64,000 nt of DNA from Mytilisepta virgata (taxonomy: Eukaryota; Mollusca; Bivalvia; Mytilida; Mytilidae): contig CM051520.1 of the NCBI GenBank assembly GCA_028015205.1, positions 33,967,528-34,031,527 on the forward strand. Reading direction: 5' to 3'. Position 1 is the first letter of the stretch. Each line of letters starts with the position of its first letter. Below, piece by piece: positions 24,724-35,690 of the stretch. The notes under the pieces are model-generated. The model saw nothing but the letters and a program-made list of their open reading frames with translations. It had not been told where the DNA came from and did no database searches. Both the position numbers and the translations under genes were made by a program.

Positions 24724-24982
24724 TGTTAAGTATTTCATCCACAACGTCCCTTTTTAAACTTCGAATTTGTTCTTTCATCATTATTTCTGTAGTTAGATTG
24801 ATGTACAATTTCAAAGCCTTGTTTATTTTAGTTGTATCAAGCTTTGCGACCAAAGGAATGTCATCATTTCCCACGAGAGGCATTTCCAAGTAAGTGCCCA
24901 GAGTCTTATTGAAAGCTCCTAATCCTACGATCAATGTGAAGAATATCACAATGATCGAGTCTTTTTTATTATCTCCAAACAT
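24724..24982 (-). CDS. FReD gene B, exon 1 (N-terminus, signal/anchor segment)
   Basis: This is the first coding exon of an intact five-exon fibrinogen-related gene (exons 24724-24982, 20383-20507, 19592-19688, 18440-18604, 15091-15338; 297 residues). I start at the ATG at 24982; the open frame extends further upstream but without an ATG. Residues 1-7 are polar and residues 8-22 are hydrophobic (IIVIFFTLIVGLG), so the protein is secreted or has a signal anchor. A linker follows with EMPLVGNDDIPLVAKLDTT and then a charged, possibly coiled segment to residue 86. The donor is ACA|GTAAGT, phase 1. The linker is strongly shared with exon 1 of gene A and is not part of the fibrinogen domain. The family acts as extracellular lectin-like recognition proteins; that function is inferred from homology. 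Confidence 0.85.
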
Positions 24983-25011
24983 TGTTCCACAGAATCCTTT
25001 ATTTTTACTAA

Positions 25012-25021
25012 TTTTTATATA
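25012..25021 (-). promoter_or_regulatory. Possible TATA box of FReD gene B
   Basis: TATATAAAAA lies about 30 bp upstream of the gene B ATG on the minus strand. It would imply a very short 5' UTR, so it may instead be chance in AT-rich DNA, or the true promoter may lie further upstream. Confidence 0.25.
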
Positions 25022-25411
25022 CAAAATAAGGATATTTTTGAAAGCGCTGTTTTATCGATATCAAACGGTGTAGTACTACGTGATACATTTCATAGTGCAA
25101 GTTTACAAACAGCATGTTCTGATTAGAAAGTCATTCACCCTTGTTTTAATCTAAACTAAATCTAATAATTAAATAAAAATATATGTTTTGCGTGCTTTAC
25201 ATTAAGTGAACAGAAAAGATGCAAAATATAAAAAAGAATTAAATAAAGAAAAAAAAGAAAAAAGATGCGTTTTCAAGAAAAATCAATTTATCTGTTATTT
25301 CTTATTGAAATGAGACATAATTTTGGTACAAAAAATCCGGTTCTCAACAATGATTACTTCAATATCTACTAACTTCTTAAAGAACGAGTAATAACTGTAA
25401 CAGTTAACTGT

Positions 25412-25790
25412 TACGAAGTCTCCCAAACGAAGTAACTGATATCTCGAACGTCTTACATTGTATTAAATGAATTATTTATTTTTCAGAGACTGAAATGGGG
25501 AAATTGTTCCTATAAAGTTTATGCATACGTAGGGTCCCATAGGGTCCTATAGTAAACCCCTAGCCTCTTTGAACTGCTATTTATACGTCTCAGTGGCCCT
25601 CATCAAAAAATGAATAGTATTAGGCACATCTATAAACATTTATCTGTCATCAAGGGGAATCTCAGATCAACATCTCTGACGGTTATTGACAACTCGAAAG
25701 AACAAAATCAGAGAGGAAGAAAATGTTCGATAAAAATCGCAAATCAAAATCTATATGTCTCCCACCTCGTTTATGAGACTTAATTATGCA
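25412..25790 (-). repeat. Short palindrome-ended element, same family as 41728-44160
   Basis: The ends read AGTCTCCCAAACGAAGT (25428) and GTCTCCCACCTCGTTTATGAGAC (25760). Inside, AGGGTCCTATAGTAAACCCC, TCTGACGGTTATTGACAACT and AGAGGAAGAAAATGTTCGAT are the complement of 41760-42000. It lacks the long tandem core of that copy. Confidence 0.8.
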
Positions 25791-26149
25791 TAAAAGGATG
25801 GTACATATTTGCTAGTTGTTAAAGGTCTTAAACATTCAGTTGTATCATTCCTGTCTTGTATAATACTGACTTGAGATGATTGTTGTTGGCTTTTTTGTGT
25901 CATTTCATTTATTTATTATGGCTTCAACAATATTAGCAATATAGGAAGAAATATGTCTAAGAGTATAATAAAATATATGTTTTAGCAATGAACAAATGTT
26001 TCACCATCTAGAAGAGATTATTTTAAATAATGGAACAAATAATAAGGTTCTCTCGTCTTTTTCCTTTGTGTATTTGCATAATTTCCATTTGAATCTTCTA
26101 TGTAATATGTTCATGATTGTTGCATTGTATTATTATTTTTTTATAACCT

Positions 26150-27100
26150 AGCCCTGCCGTAAATCGTCGTATAAACCACATGCGCGGCAGTAACGAATCA
26201 ACTTTTAAATGTACACACCATAGCCGGGAGACCTTGATATGTTACTGTTAAGAAAGGAGAGGTTCACAATCGGAATATTAAAATCATTATGTTTGTCATA
26301 AAGTTTGGATTTCAACCGCCCATTATTATCTATGTACATGTTTAAATCTCAATGTGAAAAATAATTTGGTGTCTCTTCAATTTCAAGGTCGCTGGGATAG
26401 ATGAGATGTTGGTAATCATTAAACTGAAATTAAAGGACCAGGCTTATCCTTTCTTTCCAATTCATTACCCGTTGTACACATTTAGTTTCATACGACGATA
26501 TTTGGGACCTTCTGGAAGGTTGTCAATTGCGTATTGTTAACGATGCTTAGGTCGCCAGTAATAACGTGGCCAGCTGGACTGTTATTGAATGGAGAAGAGG
26601 AGCAGGACCAATCAGATGGTTTGAATATAAAGAATATAATATTGCAAAGGTTGATGACATCAAGGCCGTTATTAGAAAAATGAATTTGCAGGAATGAACG
26701 ACGTTCTGGTTCAGTGGTAATAGGCCTAAATTATCCGTGTTGGACAAAATACCTAATTGCAACCATATCGTGGTTCCTAGCTCTCTGATGCAATAATCAT
26801 CTCTTTGTAATTGGTATGGTGTACATTTGTACTCCGTGTAGGATTATTCGTGTGATGATATAATTTCATAAGGATCCTGAACTTCATATTAACCACCGAA
26901 TGGTCAGTCTGGTTGCAATATGCATAGATATGGCAACTTTTGTTGTCGTTGATGTCAAATCTATGTCCGCACATCCTTTTCTTCGACCGATACTTAGTTT
27001 CACCAACATAAATAAGCCCATACAGATACACTCTAATGCATAAATAAGATTTCTCGAATAATTGCAGTTCAGATCATTGTAACCTCAGGTAGTGTAAGAC
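26150..27100 (-). mobile_element. Decayed Penelope-like element with N-terminal GIY-YIG (Naiad-like order)
   Basis: Reading down the minus strand: first a GIY-YIG endonuclease (27080-26765) with NLIYALECIC, GLIYVGETKYRSKKRMCGHR, NQTDHSVVNMKFRI and, after a frameshift, RELGTTIWLQ. Next a linker (26725-26470) with PITTEPERRSF, SNNGLDVINL, DWSCSSSPFNN, SPAGHVITGDLSIVNN and, after a frameshift, KGPKYRRMK. Last an RT palm piece (26440-26290) with HLIYPSDLEI and DNNGRLKSKLYDKHNDF. Canonical Penelope elements carry GIY-YIG after the RT; here it is before it, as described for Naiad elements, whose linker has a CxC motif. Only one cysteine of that motif remains (SCSSSP). Several frameshifts and stops make it inactive. 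It lies between FReD genes A and B. Confidence 0.8.
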
Positions 27101-27163
27101 CTGTTAGTTAGAATTATGGCCAGTAATTAAAATGTTTTACATTTTTTCTTATTTTTAAATTTA

Positions 27164-27403
27164 CCTTTGGAACAGATCACCCTGAAAGTTTAAAATGTCA
27201 TGCAATTTCACAGAACAAGGCGGGATGTTATAAGAAGAATGTGTTGAACTACCAGATGATTGGGGATCCGGACTAGAAACTTGAGATATGGTCTCGTCAG
27301 TGGATGAGAAACTGTGGACACCTAACGTGCAAGATGAATCCGTGTCCGGGGATTCATTAGGTTTGGACCTTTTTAACCTGGGCGACGTCCCAGCCAGGAT
27401 TTG
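27164..27403 (-). other. Open, coding-like Ser/Pro-rich stretch without ATG
   Basis: Eighty codons are open on the minus strand between a TAG and a TAA. They read LAGTSPRLKRSKPNESPDTD, a serine-rich stretch with ISQVSSPDPQSSGSS, and PPCSVKLHDILNFQGDLFQR. There is no ATG. The end CAAAG|GTAAAT could be a splice donor, and the beginning could follow a weak acceptor. It may be an exon of an unknown gene, or the N-terminal leader of the adjacent Penelope-like element, which starts about 80 bp further on. I do not recognise a family. Confidence 0.35.
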
Positions 27404-27479
27404 CTACTTGTTCCTTTGTTTCATCATTGCATAAATTTATAGGCTATTGGTCTGATGATACCCTAGCGGATATAATCCA

Positions 27480-27760
27480 ATAGCAAAGATACCGGTCCAG
27501 TGGTATTAAATATCGGCAAAAGAATACCGAAGCGACAAAACAATGGGAAAAGTCCACAAATTCGAAGTCCTAGGAAAAACCAAAGTCAGGAGAATGGAAC
27601 AAAATAAACAAATGCGATAAGGATACATGTATAACCAAAAGAATACAAAACCTATAATAAACTGAACAAAACTAGAACAAGACAGCACAGAAACTAAAGT
27701 ACTAGCAATGTGAACAATAAAAAACCGTGGGTGACATCAGGTCCTCTAATACATGTGTAA
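27480..27760 (-). mobile_element. Penelope-like 3' tail (subfamily 3)
   Basis: The minus strand reads a GTGACATCA-type end followed by TTTTGTTCAGTTTATTATAG, TACATGTATCCTTATCGCAT, CTTCGAATTTGTGGACTTTT and TTGTTTTGTCGCTTCGGTAT. The same tail follows a Penelope RT end at 52820-53290 and 56500-56960. Here it lies directly upstream, on the same strand, of the endonuclease-first element, which fits the head-to-tail partial dimers typical of Penelope elements. Confidence 0.65.
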
Positions 27761-28760
27761 ACATTAAACAATTTGAGATAGTTTACTGACTAACGTATGT
27801 TGAGAATACAGAGAATTCACACTTCGTGTTACATAACTCAAGATGTTTATGTTAAATTAAACGTGGTAAAAAATAGCTTAAAAGTTATAAGAAATAGACA
27901 ATGTATTAAATTGTAGAGAAGTGAGTAAGAAAATCTTTCTACATACAAGTGTCAGTGAATGATTACTAGTAACGGTTATGTGAAATTCCTAAAATATTAC
28001 ATTGTAAATGATATTAGTTCTTTAAATATTTACTATAAAACTGGCTAAACTATTACGTTGTGAGTATTGTTAATTTTTTTTTAACTAATTAGATATGTAG
28101 GGTGAAATTATTAAATCACGTTTGGTGTAAAAAAAAAAAAGACAAGGTATGTGGAATATCACAAATGGTTAATATTCTTAAACCTTTGTATGGAAAATAA
28201 AATGAAAAATATTGTTTAAGGATGGGTATGAGTGATTTAGGCGTAGAATGTCTTCCAATTTGTTACATCAATATGCATGTATACTACAATACACGTCTAA
28301 CGGGTGAATGTCAAGTACTAGAATCCAATGATAGGTCCTGCTCTCCAGTCTGCAGAACCTAATGTTATTCTCCATACTTTTGGGGACTTTACCGTGCCAG
28401 AGCTGTAGTGATGTCTTGAATTTATTATCTTAGAGTCTTGTGTATATGTTCGGTTTTAATCTTTTGGATGTATCATATTGTTATTGTATTTTTAGTCTTG
28501 GGTTCTGCAAATTAGATGGATTTTGAATTCCATCTCATTGTTTACAGTTTTAGTTATCCGTTTTGTTCTTCGTCATGTATTTCATGTCTGTTATTCTTAT
28601 TTTTTATTTATTTTTGTATTCCCCGACTTATTGCTTGGATATTGGCATGTTAATATCAAATACTAAAAAAATGCATAGGAAAAAAAAAACATAATTAAAA
28701 AAAAAAAACGAAATACTGGCAATTTTAACCGCTAAATCTGAGAAAATTGGGAATCATTCA

Positions 28761-28766
28761 TTTATT
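28761..28766 (-). promoter_or_regulatory. Candidate poly(A) signal of gene A (AATAAA)
   Basis: AATAAA on the minus strand about 95 nt after the TAG stop of gene A. Confidence 0.45.
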
Positions 28767-28858
28767 GCATATTCATTCAATGCTAAACATCAATTGTACG
28801 ACCAAGATAGTCGTTGTAAATTCTATGATAATAACAGTACGAAGCTGTTTTTGTTTCA

Positions 28859-29100
28859 CTAATGTCGTCGCCTGGTCATCATACAAGATCGTTTTAAAGA
28901 ATAATTATATCCTTTCCATTGTTTCCAATTAATACCATCAGCAAACGATGTATGAGATCCATTCAAATAAAGTCCGTTCAAATTAGAATCATGGCAGTTT
29001 TTATACCACCATCCGCCTTTGAACCTTTGTACACAACTGCCTGAACTGTCTCTATCTTTTGCTGAGAACACTTGCTGATTTTGGCGTGCCATTGCATCAC
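28859..29100 (-). CDS. FReD gene A, exon 5 (C-terminal P-domain and stop)
   Basis: The exon is 242 bp after the acceptor TTTTAG and ends in TAG. It encodes [18 protein letters not shown], two cysteines flanking [11 protein letters not shown], then [18 protein letters not shown] and a basic end TRRRH. It is intact and two residues shorter than gene B around the calcium-loop region (SSGSC versus MTGNHDC). Its use depends on whether the broken exon 4 can be bypassed: exon 3 ends in phase 1 and exon 5 starts in the same phase, so direct exon 3 to exon 5 splicing would keep frame. Confidence 0.92.
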
Positions 29101-29584
29101 CTAAAACATGACAAATCATGAATAGTAAACAATACCTCCCCGTATTAGACTTGATCGAGCTTAAAACCTACTTCTATATATTTCGACCGAAAAGTCGTAA
29201 TCTCGTTATCAATGAATATGCTTTCTTGTCAAACGTTCTATCGGGGTATTCTGATTCTCACAAAACATATTGAACTAGACCAAAAACAGTCATGTCCCAA
29301 TTTTTTTTATAGTGGAAGCATGTAAGAGGCAGTTCATTTCAAAATAATGCATCACATAATAAAAGAAGAAAATCTGCTTTACAATTGAACACGGAAAATT
29401 AAAAATTTCTTGTCAACACAAAATATGTTTTGGCCTAGGCCTCTTTCCGTATTATTGATACATTTGCCGTAATAACAGTCTAAAACGTATACACTGATTC
29501 CTTTATCATAGCATTCTGCTTAATTGTTATTTGACCGACATGTATAAAGAGGACAAATATTTAAGAAGCAAACCAAAAAACGCA

Positions 29585-30400
29585 ATCCATTTGACAGACA
29601 AACCCGGGAAGACAAATGAACAACCACAAGCACAACAAATAAACACTGAAATCTTAAAAAAACAATAAACACGAACTCCTATAAAAACCAGGAGTGAACT
29701 CTGGACCGGTAATCAGTTTCTTCTCCGTATACGTCACCCGTCGTGCAGTTCCACAAAGTCAATTCGGTGGTAGTCACAAATCGGTGGAAGTACATGAAAT
29801 GTTACGACAAAGGGAACAGGTCCAACATCATCTTAGATACTGGAACACTGTAACGGTCAATCAATTCGTGATGACGACCGTAAAATGTCCTAAGTGATGA
29901 CATCAACTTATCCTGATAAAACCCTGGTTAAGAAGCTTTTCTAACAGCAGTTATCATCCTTGCCGAAAGTCATGGTAACTCACGCATGCCCTTGAATATC
30001 GGATAGGCTGAGAAACGTAGACGCCACGTGCAGGCGATGCAGGTATATTGCTACTCAAAAAGGGAAAGTTGACAATAAGAAAGTCGAAGTCATCACGTGT
30101 GTCATAAAGTTTTGTCTTCAATTGTCCCTCATTGTCTATTTCGAGAAACAAATCCAAACATGAAGCGGACTTCCTTGTATCTGTAGTATCCATAATTTCA
30201 AGATCACTGGGCTAGATGAGATGTAAAAAGTCTTTAAAATGATCGTTATTTAATGACAACATGTCATCTATATAACGAAATATGTTAATTATTACAAAAT
30301 ATATGTTGCATACAGCTGTTACATGTACAGTTGGTTTGTAAACTACCAATGTATATAGATGTATATTAAAATTTGTAATAACAAAAATACTGGAACACAA
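29585..30400 (-). mobile_element. Penelope-like RT relic (subfamily 1) in gene A intron 4
   Basis: The minus strand reads FRYIDDMLSLNNDHFKDFLH, the RT catalytic YIDD motif, then SDLEIMDTTDTRKSASCLDL, KLYDTRDDFDFLIVNFPFLS and SNIPASPARGVYVSQPIRYS. It decays into a YGRHHELIDRYSVPVS-like part and a tail (29585-29700) shared with 37770-38140. Stops and frameshifts interrupt it. It sits between the broken exon 4 and exon 5 of FReD gene A. Confidence 0.85.
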
Positions 30401-31124
30401 ATCAAATTATTAAGACAAAAAATACGTTACTAGTAATTAATTTCACAGATACGGAACGCCGATCATTAGGTACCATGAGTAATAATGTTAAATAACATAA
30501 AAAATAAACAATAAAGTAGGTTAAAAGATGTCAATTCAAAACGAAAGCTTTATCGATTGCGGTTAACTTTTAAATGTTTTAAAGAATCTCTAAACATAGT
30601 TCTAGTTGAATTGCAAAATATTTCAGTGCCATTTTCGGTAATAAAAACACCTATTATACAGGTGTTCAAATTGAAACAGTTTCTTTTGTTTTATTTTAAA
30701 ATGCCAATAAGATTGCAAACATACGCAATCGGGCCAATTTCAAAAAGTATCAAAATACCTTATCGATCTCTCAAGGCATAGCCTGGTATTTGTTCTCTTA
30801 CGATTTGCTTATAAAATGTACATGGATATTTGTATATTTGGTATTTCTTGACTTTAAATTCTTAAAATACACGAATATCGCTTTGTGATTTTATGCAAAA
30901 TTAACGTCTATAGAACAGTTGTTCAACGTAAAGGACGATGAGGACCAAACCTTATTTCATGTAACAGTATAATGGGATACAAAATACTTAGTTATTGACC
31001 AAAAATCTATAAACGACCTGTACGGGTAGATGAGTATTAATGATTTCGCATGAAATTTTGTAAACACAAAGATTAATAATACAGTAGGTACCTATCAAAG
31101 AATACAAATACAATACAGAAAATG

Positions 31125-31225
31125 TTGTGTATTTCGCAGACCTTTTTTCACCATCCAAATCTTTTCCAGTTGGATTAATAACTCGTACTCATCTCTGGAT
31201 GTCAAATCATGGATCATTACATTTC
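31125..31225 (-). pseudogene. FReD gene A, exon 4 remnant, frameshifted and truncated
   Basis: After a good acceptor (CGTCTAG) the reading continues exon 3 with GNVMIHDLTSRDEYELLIQLE, the expected family sequence. At about 31161-31166 the run GGAAAAG shifts the frame: the LDGEKRSAKYTTFSV homology resumes in another frame, a net change of one missing or two extra bases. After TTFSV, around 31125, similarity to exon 4 of gene B stops, so the last ~60 bp, including the YSGNAG end and its donor, are missing. I could not find the missing part elsewhere in the intron. The low-coordinate edge is approximate. A sequencing or assembly error could explain the indel but not the lost 3' part. Confidence 0.75.
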
Positions 31226-31499
31226 CTAGACGTGAAACAAAATACCTATAGTACATTATTATCTTTAGTACATCGTATTACAAACTGTGTATTTTATCGT
31301 CATTATGATTGATTTATTAGATCACGTGTTCACCAAGATATATTTTGTGGGAACTCGACGATTCTATTTTTAACTTAACCTGAATCCTGGAGAGAATAAA
31401 TTAAAAAACTGAAATATTTATCCTTTATTTTTCTATAAATGACTTTACGCGTTTGAATATTTGTTCCCGTTAGATAGTCCTATTTTAAACCGTTCATTT

Positions 31500-32490
31500 C
31501 TTTCTTATTTTGCCGAAAAGTGTAATAATAATAAGACGACGAATTGTCCTGGTGATTGAACTTTTGTTCGACAACATATTTGTTCAATCTGGTGGATGTA
31601 TTTTCCAACAAACTATCGGTTTTCCTAATATTTGTGCGCCACTCCTGGTCGACTTGTTTATCTACTCATATGACGCAGACTTCCTTGACGGGCTTCTTAA
31701 GGAAAACCAGACGAATTTAGCCCATATCTTTAATTTCAGCTTCCGCTATATAGATGATGTTTTATCACTCAACAATTCACGTTTTGGGACTACATTTCAT
31801 CTGTTCCAATGAGCTCGAAATTAAGGATACCACAAACTCTGCCAAGTCTGCATCTTATCTTGACCCTCAGCTCAAAATTGACACCAGAGGAAGGCTGAAT
31901 ACAAATATTTACGACAAACGGGATGACTTTGACTTTCCAACCGTCAACTTACCATTTTTGAGCGGCAACATTCCAGAAGCGCCGGCTTATTTCACAACTC
32001 ATACGTTATTCTAGAGCATGTGACATAAACATTGACCTCCTGGACAGAGCCAGGCTTCCGGCAGAAAAGTTGATTAAACAGGGTTATGTTGTTCCTAAGT
32101 TGCAGTCATCCTTATTAAAGTTGTTTGGACGTCATCATGACTTGGTTGACAGGTATGAAAAAACCGTTTCCGAAATGAAAATGGACCTATTCCATTGATG
32201 TTGTCTCTACGTCGTACCAGATTTGACATGGGCAGCATGGCGGGTGTCCTGCCGAAAGCAGAGATTGCTTACTCATCCGGATCACCTGCGTCTACCCCCG
32301 GTTTTTAGGTTGGTCCATGATGGTTTTATGTTTTTAGTTTTTAAGTGAAGTGTTTGTATTGTTTTGTTCTTGTCTTCGTTGTTCTTCGGAGTTTGTAGGT
32401 TATTTTAGATTTTCCTCTCCTTCGAATATACCTTGGTATTTCTTGACCTGGCTTACATTTTGTATGGACGTATGTGAAATAAGAGTTATT
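31500..32490 (+). mobile_element. Penelope-like RT relic (subfamily 2), about 1 kb, in gene A intron 3
   Basis: The plus strand keeps LLFDNIFVQSGG, QQTIGF..ICAPLLVDLFIY, FNFSFRYIDDVLSLNNSRFG (catalytic motif), NELEIKDTTNSAKSASYLD, YDKRDDFDFPTVNLPFLSGN and KLQSSLLKLFGRHHDLVDRY across at least three frames. A tail follows with TGTTTGTATTGTTTTGTTCT, TTCGGAGTTTGTAGG and CCTCTCCTTCGAATATACC. Subfamily 2 tails recur at 35540, 40790 and 44255. Confidence 0.88.
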
Positions 32491-32504
32491 TTTTCCTCAA
32501 TATA

Positions 32505-32605
32505 TTGGCGTATGAACCCGACCGGGGCACTCACAAACTTAGTAAAAAGTACTTCGCACTTTATTCAGTCTGTAAGTGAACTGGCCTCCTTTATACACCG
32601 ATAAA
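32505..32605. mobile_element. Degraded copy of the fold-back element
   Basis: GGCGTATGAACCCGACCGGG, CACTCACAAACTTAGTAAAA and TCTGTAAGTGAACTGGCCTC, then TACACCGATAAAT, retain the arms of the hairpin at 15617-15770. As in that copy, it lies beside a Penelope-like tail. Confidence 0.65.
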
Positions 32606-33650
32606 TTGTGAACAAAAAACAACTCTTAATGCTATAATACGTAATTGTAATATTCACGGTAAAATGTACATATATCAAAGGCCATATATAGAGAGAAAGA
32701 GACATAATTTGTTTTTTGACGGGTACTGTAATAAATGAGTCTTAAACTGAATGACATAATTGTAAATACTCCAACAGTGATCCCTGGGTGATGGATTGCC
32801 CACAAAAAGAAATGACACCTATGTCTTGCATGGCAATACCTGGCCATTAAAGGTATATATGAGGTACGGACAAATCCTAGAAGATGCATATACAAATACG
32901 AAATATCATTACATTGCGTGTTGTGAAATACCGGGATATCTGAGTGGAATAAAAACAAAAAATTCACCCAGTGAAATCAAGTCATATTTCACCACTCGTC
33001 ACAATAGTCGTCGTCAACTACGTTGCTATACAAAGTAGTACTATAAAAACATATTTTCTCTTAAATTCTACTGAATACATGGAATGATTCAATGTAATAA
33101 ACAGTATAACTTATCTCGGAATTCGAATATAAAAAATCTAAAACAGGTGGCCGAAAACACTAATAATTCACTATGTTTATTTGGAAACTGGTTGTACATT
33201 TTAAGATATTCGCATTTCAGGATTAGTTATACTGAATACTCTGCTTCCCCTAACTTTAAACTACAAGCTCCCGTAAACCCGAATGCTGTCTTTTTCTCTG
33301 CCGCTGAGGGACGTAATTATAAAATAGAAGACATTTCCTTTCAAAGTCTTGTAATGGCATGCATCCTGGGTATTTAAATAATGATAAGGAAAAAACCACT
33401 TAGATTGCACTTTGCAATGCGCATTCATAACAAATCATTCGTAAAATAATTCGACGTTGCCAGCCGTTTTGATTCCTGAGCAGCACTAAAGTAACAATAA
33501 TCGAGAAGTACTTTGTATGGATTATTTATGACACGTTTTCACCACTTCTGTTTATCGGTGAGGCTCAATAAGATTTGCTAGATGAAATCACAGTTAATTA
33601 ATCAAATAAGGGAGTCGTTAATCTATGTTGCATTAACACATAACAAAAAT
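32606..33650. other. Intron 3 of gene A, nothing recognised
   Basis: Open frames on both strands around 32632-33377 have no known motif. The frame at 33084-33377 looks slightly protein-like but has no splice or family support. Confidence 0.35.
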
Positions 33651-33742
33651 ATATCATGTAATCACCCAGTCTGGGTTTGGCATATGGTTTTTCGTCAACA
33701 TTTCAAGGGCAAAAATTTTCCATTGTACAAAATTTAACTTAC

Positions 33743-33839
33743 CAAGCCAGAATTCTCCTTCAAGTTTACCAAAACCGTTCTTGTAGTCTTTCCAGTCACG
33801 GAAAAAATTGACACTTCCGTCAAATCTTCTTTGAAACAC
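33743..33839 (-). CDS. FReD gene A, exon 3 (fibrinogen domain core)
   Basis: The exon is 97 bp with acceptor CTTCAAAG and donor CTTG|GTAAGT. It encodes [16 protein letters not shown], then [17 protein letters not shown] with the last codon split. It is open throughout and aligns residue by residue with exon 3 of gene B. It lies 4.5 kb downstream of exon 2, and that long intron contains Penelope-like debris. Confidence 0.93.
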
Positions 33840-33959
33840 CTTTGAAGTAAATGAAAGTTTTAATAGAGATTTCATGGGACATATAGCTATTGGTGAAAGA
33901 CTATACACACCCATCATTGATTTTATTTCGAAAAATATAGTCAGTGTCATGTTCTTCCA

Positions 33960-35530
33960 TTTAATTCCAGAATTTATTCAGATTTTTTACACGTGAAAAC
34001 AATAGAGTAAGCGTTATTATCAAAAATAGCTTATAATTATATTGGTGTATTGTAAATCCTTTTAAAGGAAACATCTGGCCACCTCTTTTAAGCCTTTTTC
34101 ACTTTCAGTCTCATGGGTTGTTTTATCTGTCACCCCAAGCTCCTATCCTTACATTTTATCGTATAATCTGAATCGCGCTGGATGCGTATCCACAGATGAG
34201 AAGGAGAATGGTATATATTAAACGACTATTTCCGCGGAAGGGATTGGGCATTTTTTTAAATCTAATATTTCTTTTAATTTTAATAGAACTAGGTATCATA
34301 AAAAAAGTTGACTAGAACTTCTTACCCCTTGGACACAGCACCTCCGCCAATTTCGGAGGGCGAGATATTTGTTTCTTGTAGACAGTAGGTTAAAAAGGCA
34401 CGATATTGCATTTATATATACCACAGTTGTACCTTGTTGTTACGAGCACTTGTCTTTTCTCTATATCTCATCTATTGTTGACAATTTATTGTAATAAATT
34501 TAAATAAAATTCAAAAGTAAACCGAAATACTTTAATTCCCTTCAAAATAAAAGACCTCTTGTCATGTGCTTGTCGTATCCATATTAAGTGTGTCCGTTGT
34601 AAAAGTCACTCAAAATTTTATTCTATATTTTATTCAAGTATGAATTAGCGTTTTCTTGTATAATTGTTCCATTATTAGTTCATATTGTGCTAAAATATTA
34701 GCGCATAATCTCTATGTCATTGTCTTACCTTCTCATTGTTTATATAAAAAATGTCAAAACCACCCGATCTTTCAATAATCAGAAGTGAAAGTTTACTAAT
34801 AAGTTAATTAATCTGCAATATAATTACTATGCGTATGACTAGGTCTGGTCACCTTATAGCTTAACAATTATCCCAAGAACGGAATGGCAAACATATTGAA
34901 ACATGTAGGATTGGTATCGAAAATTCCAGCATTCAGACAACAAATTATCCTCAATCAGTCAAGTTCTGATTTTTGTTTGTCATGGAAGAAATATTAAGAA
35001 GTATAATTTCCCTAAAGAATTTATCATTCTATCGTACCTCTAGTTTAACGCTGTTTATAATAACACAACCAAACAAAATGGTATAATTGAAATAATAGTA
35101 ACCAAAAAAGAAAAAGAAATTCTTTGATATCAATTTGAACGCAAATATGTTCCCATTTCTTCGATTTACGACTCACCAGTTTTGCTTCAGGCAAAACAAG
35201 TTTAAATTCAAATCAACAATAAAAATGGAAGAAAACCAAGAGTATGAAACGGAAACCATCAAATGTTTTTGTAGATATTTAAGTTAAAACCATACGTGGC
35301 TTTCAAAGGGAGAAAAAGTATCAAAGATATATTAACAAACAATTGACAGCAATTTACAAATCAATCAATTCCACACAATAATAGTACTATGTCTGTGCAG
35401 CTGGACGATAGATATATTGAAGGCATTAATTATTTAATGTGATCATATTATGCATAAAAATGCTGATAACAAACAATGAAAAACATGTTATTATAAGATA
35501 AAATAAGGGTTGAATATACCCTATAATTAA
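33960..35530. other. Intron 2 of gene A, AT-rich, nothing recognised
   Basis: No ORF, RNA gene or clear repeat was seen. Confidence 0.4.
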
Positions 35531-35539
35531 TTATTTTTA

Positions 35540-35690
35540 TATATATAATATGGTTTTCATATGTTTTTAGTTTTTAAGTTTTTGTAGTGTTTGTATTGTT
35601 TTGGTCTTGTCTTAGTTTTTCTCCGGAGTCTGTCGGTTGTTTTCGATTTTCCTCTCCTTCGAATATCCCTTTGGCGTTTCTTTGCTTTAC
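35540..35690 (+). mobile_element. Isolated Penelope-like tail (subfamily 2)
   Basis: TTTTTAGTTTTTAAGTTTTT, GTGTTTGTATTGTTTTGGTC, CTCCGGAGTCTGTCGGTTGT and CCTCTCCTTCGAATATCCC match the tail at 32325-32470. Confidence 0.7.

Noticed and set aside
27506..27688. Hydrophobic 60-aa frame resembling a membrane protein
   Set aside because: It lies in the non-coding tail repeat of Penelope-like elements, and similar frames appear at 16244, 52812 and 56499 for the same reason.
32632..33377. Overlapping frames of 80-111 aa on both strands
   Set aside because: No motif, no splice support, and they lie in an intron of gene A. I could not assign any function.
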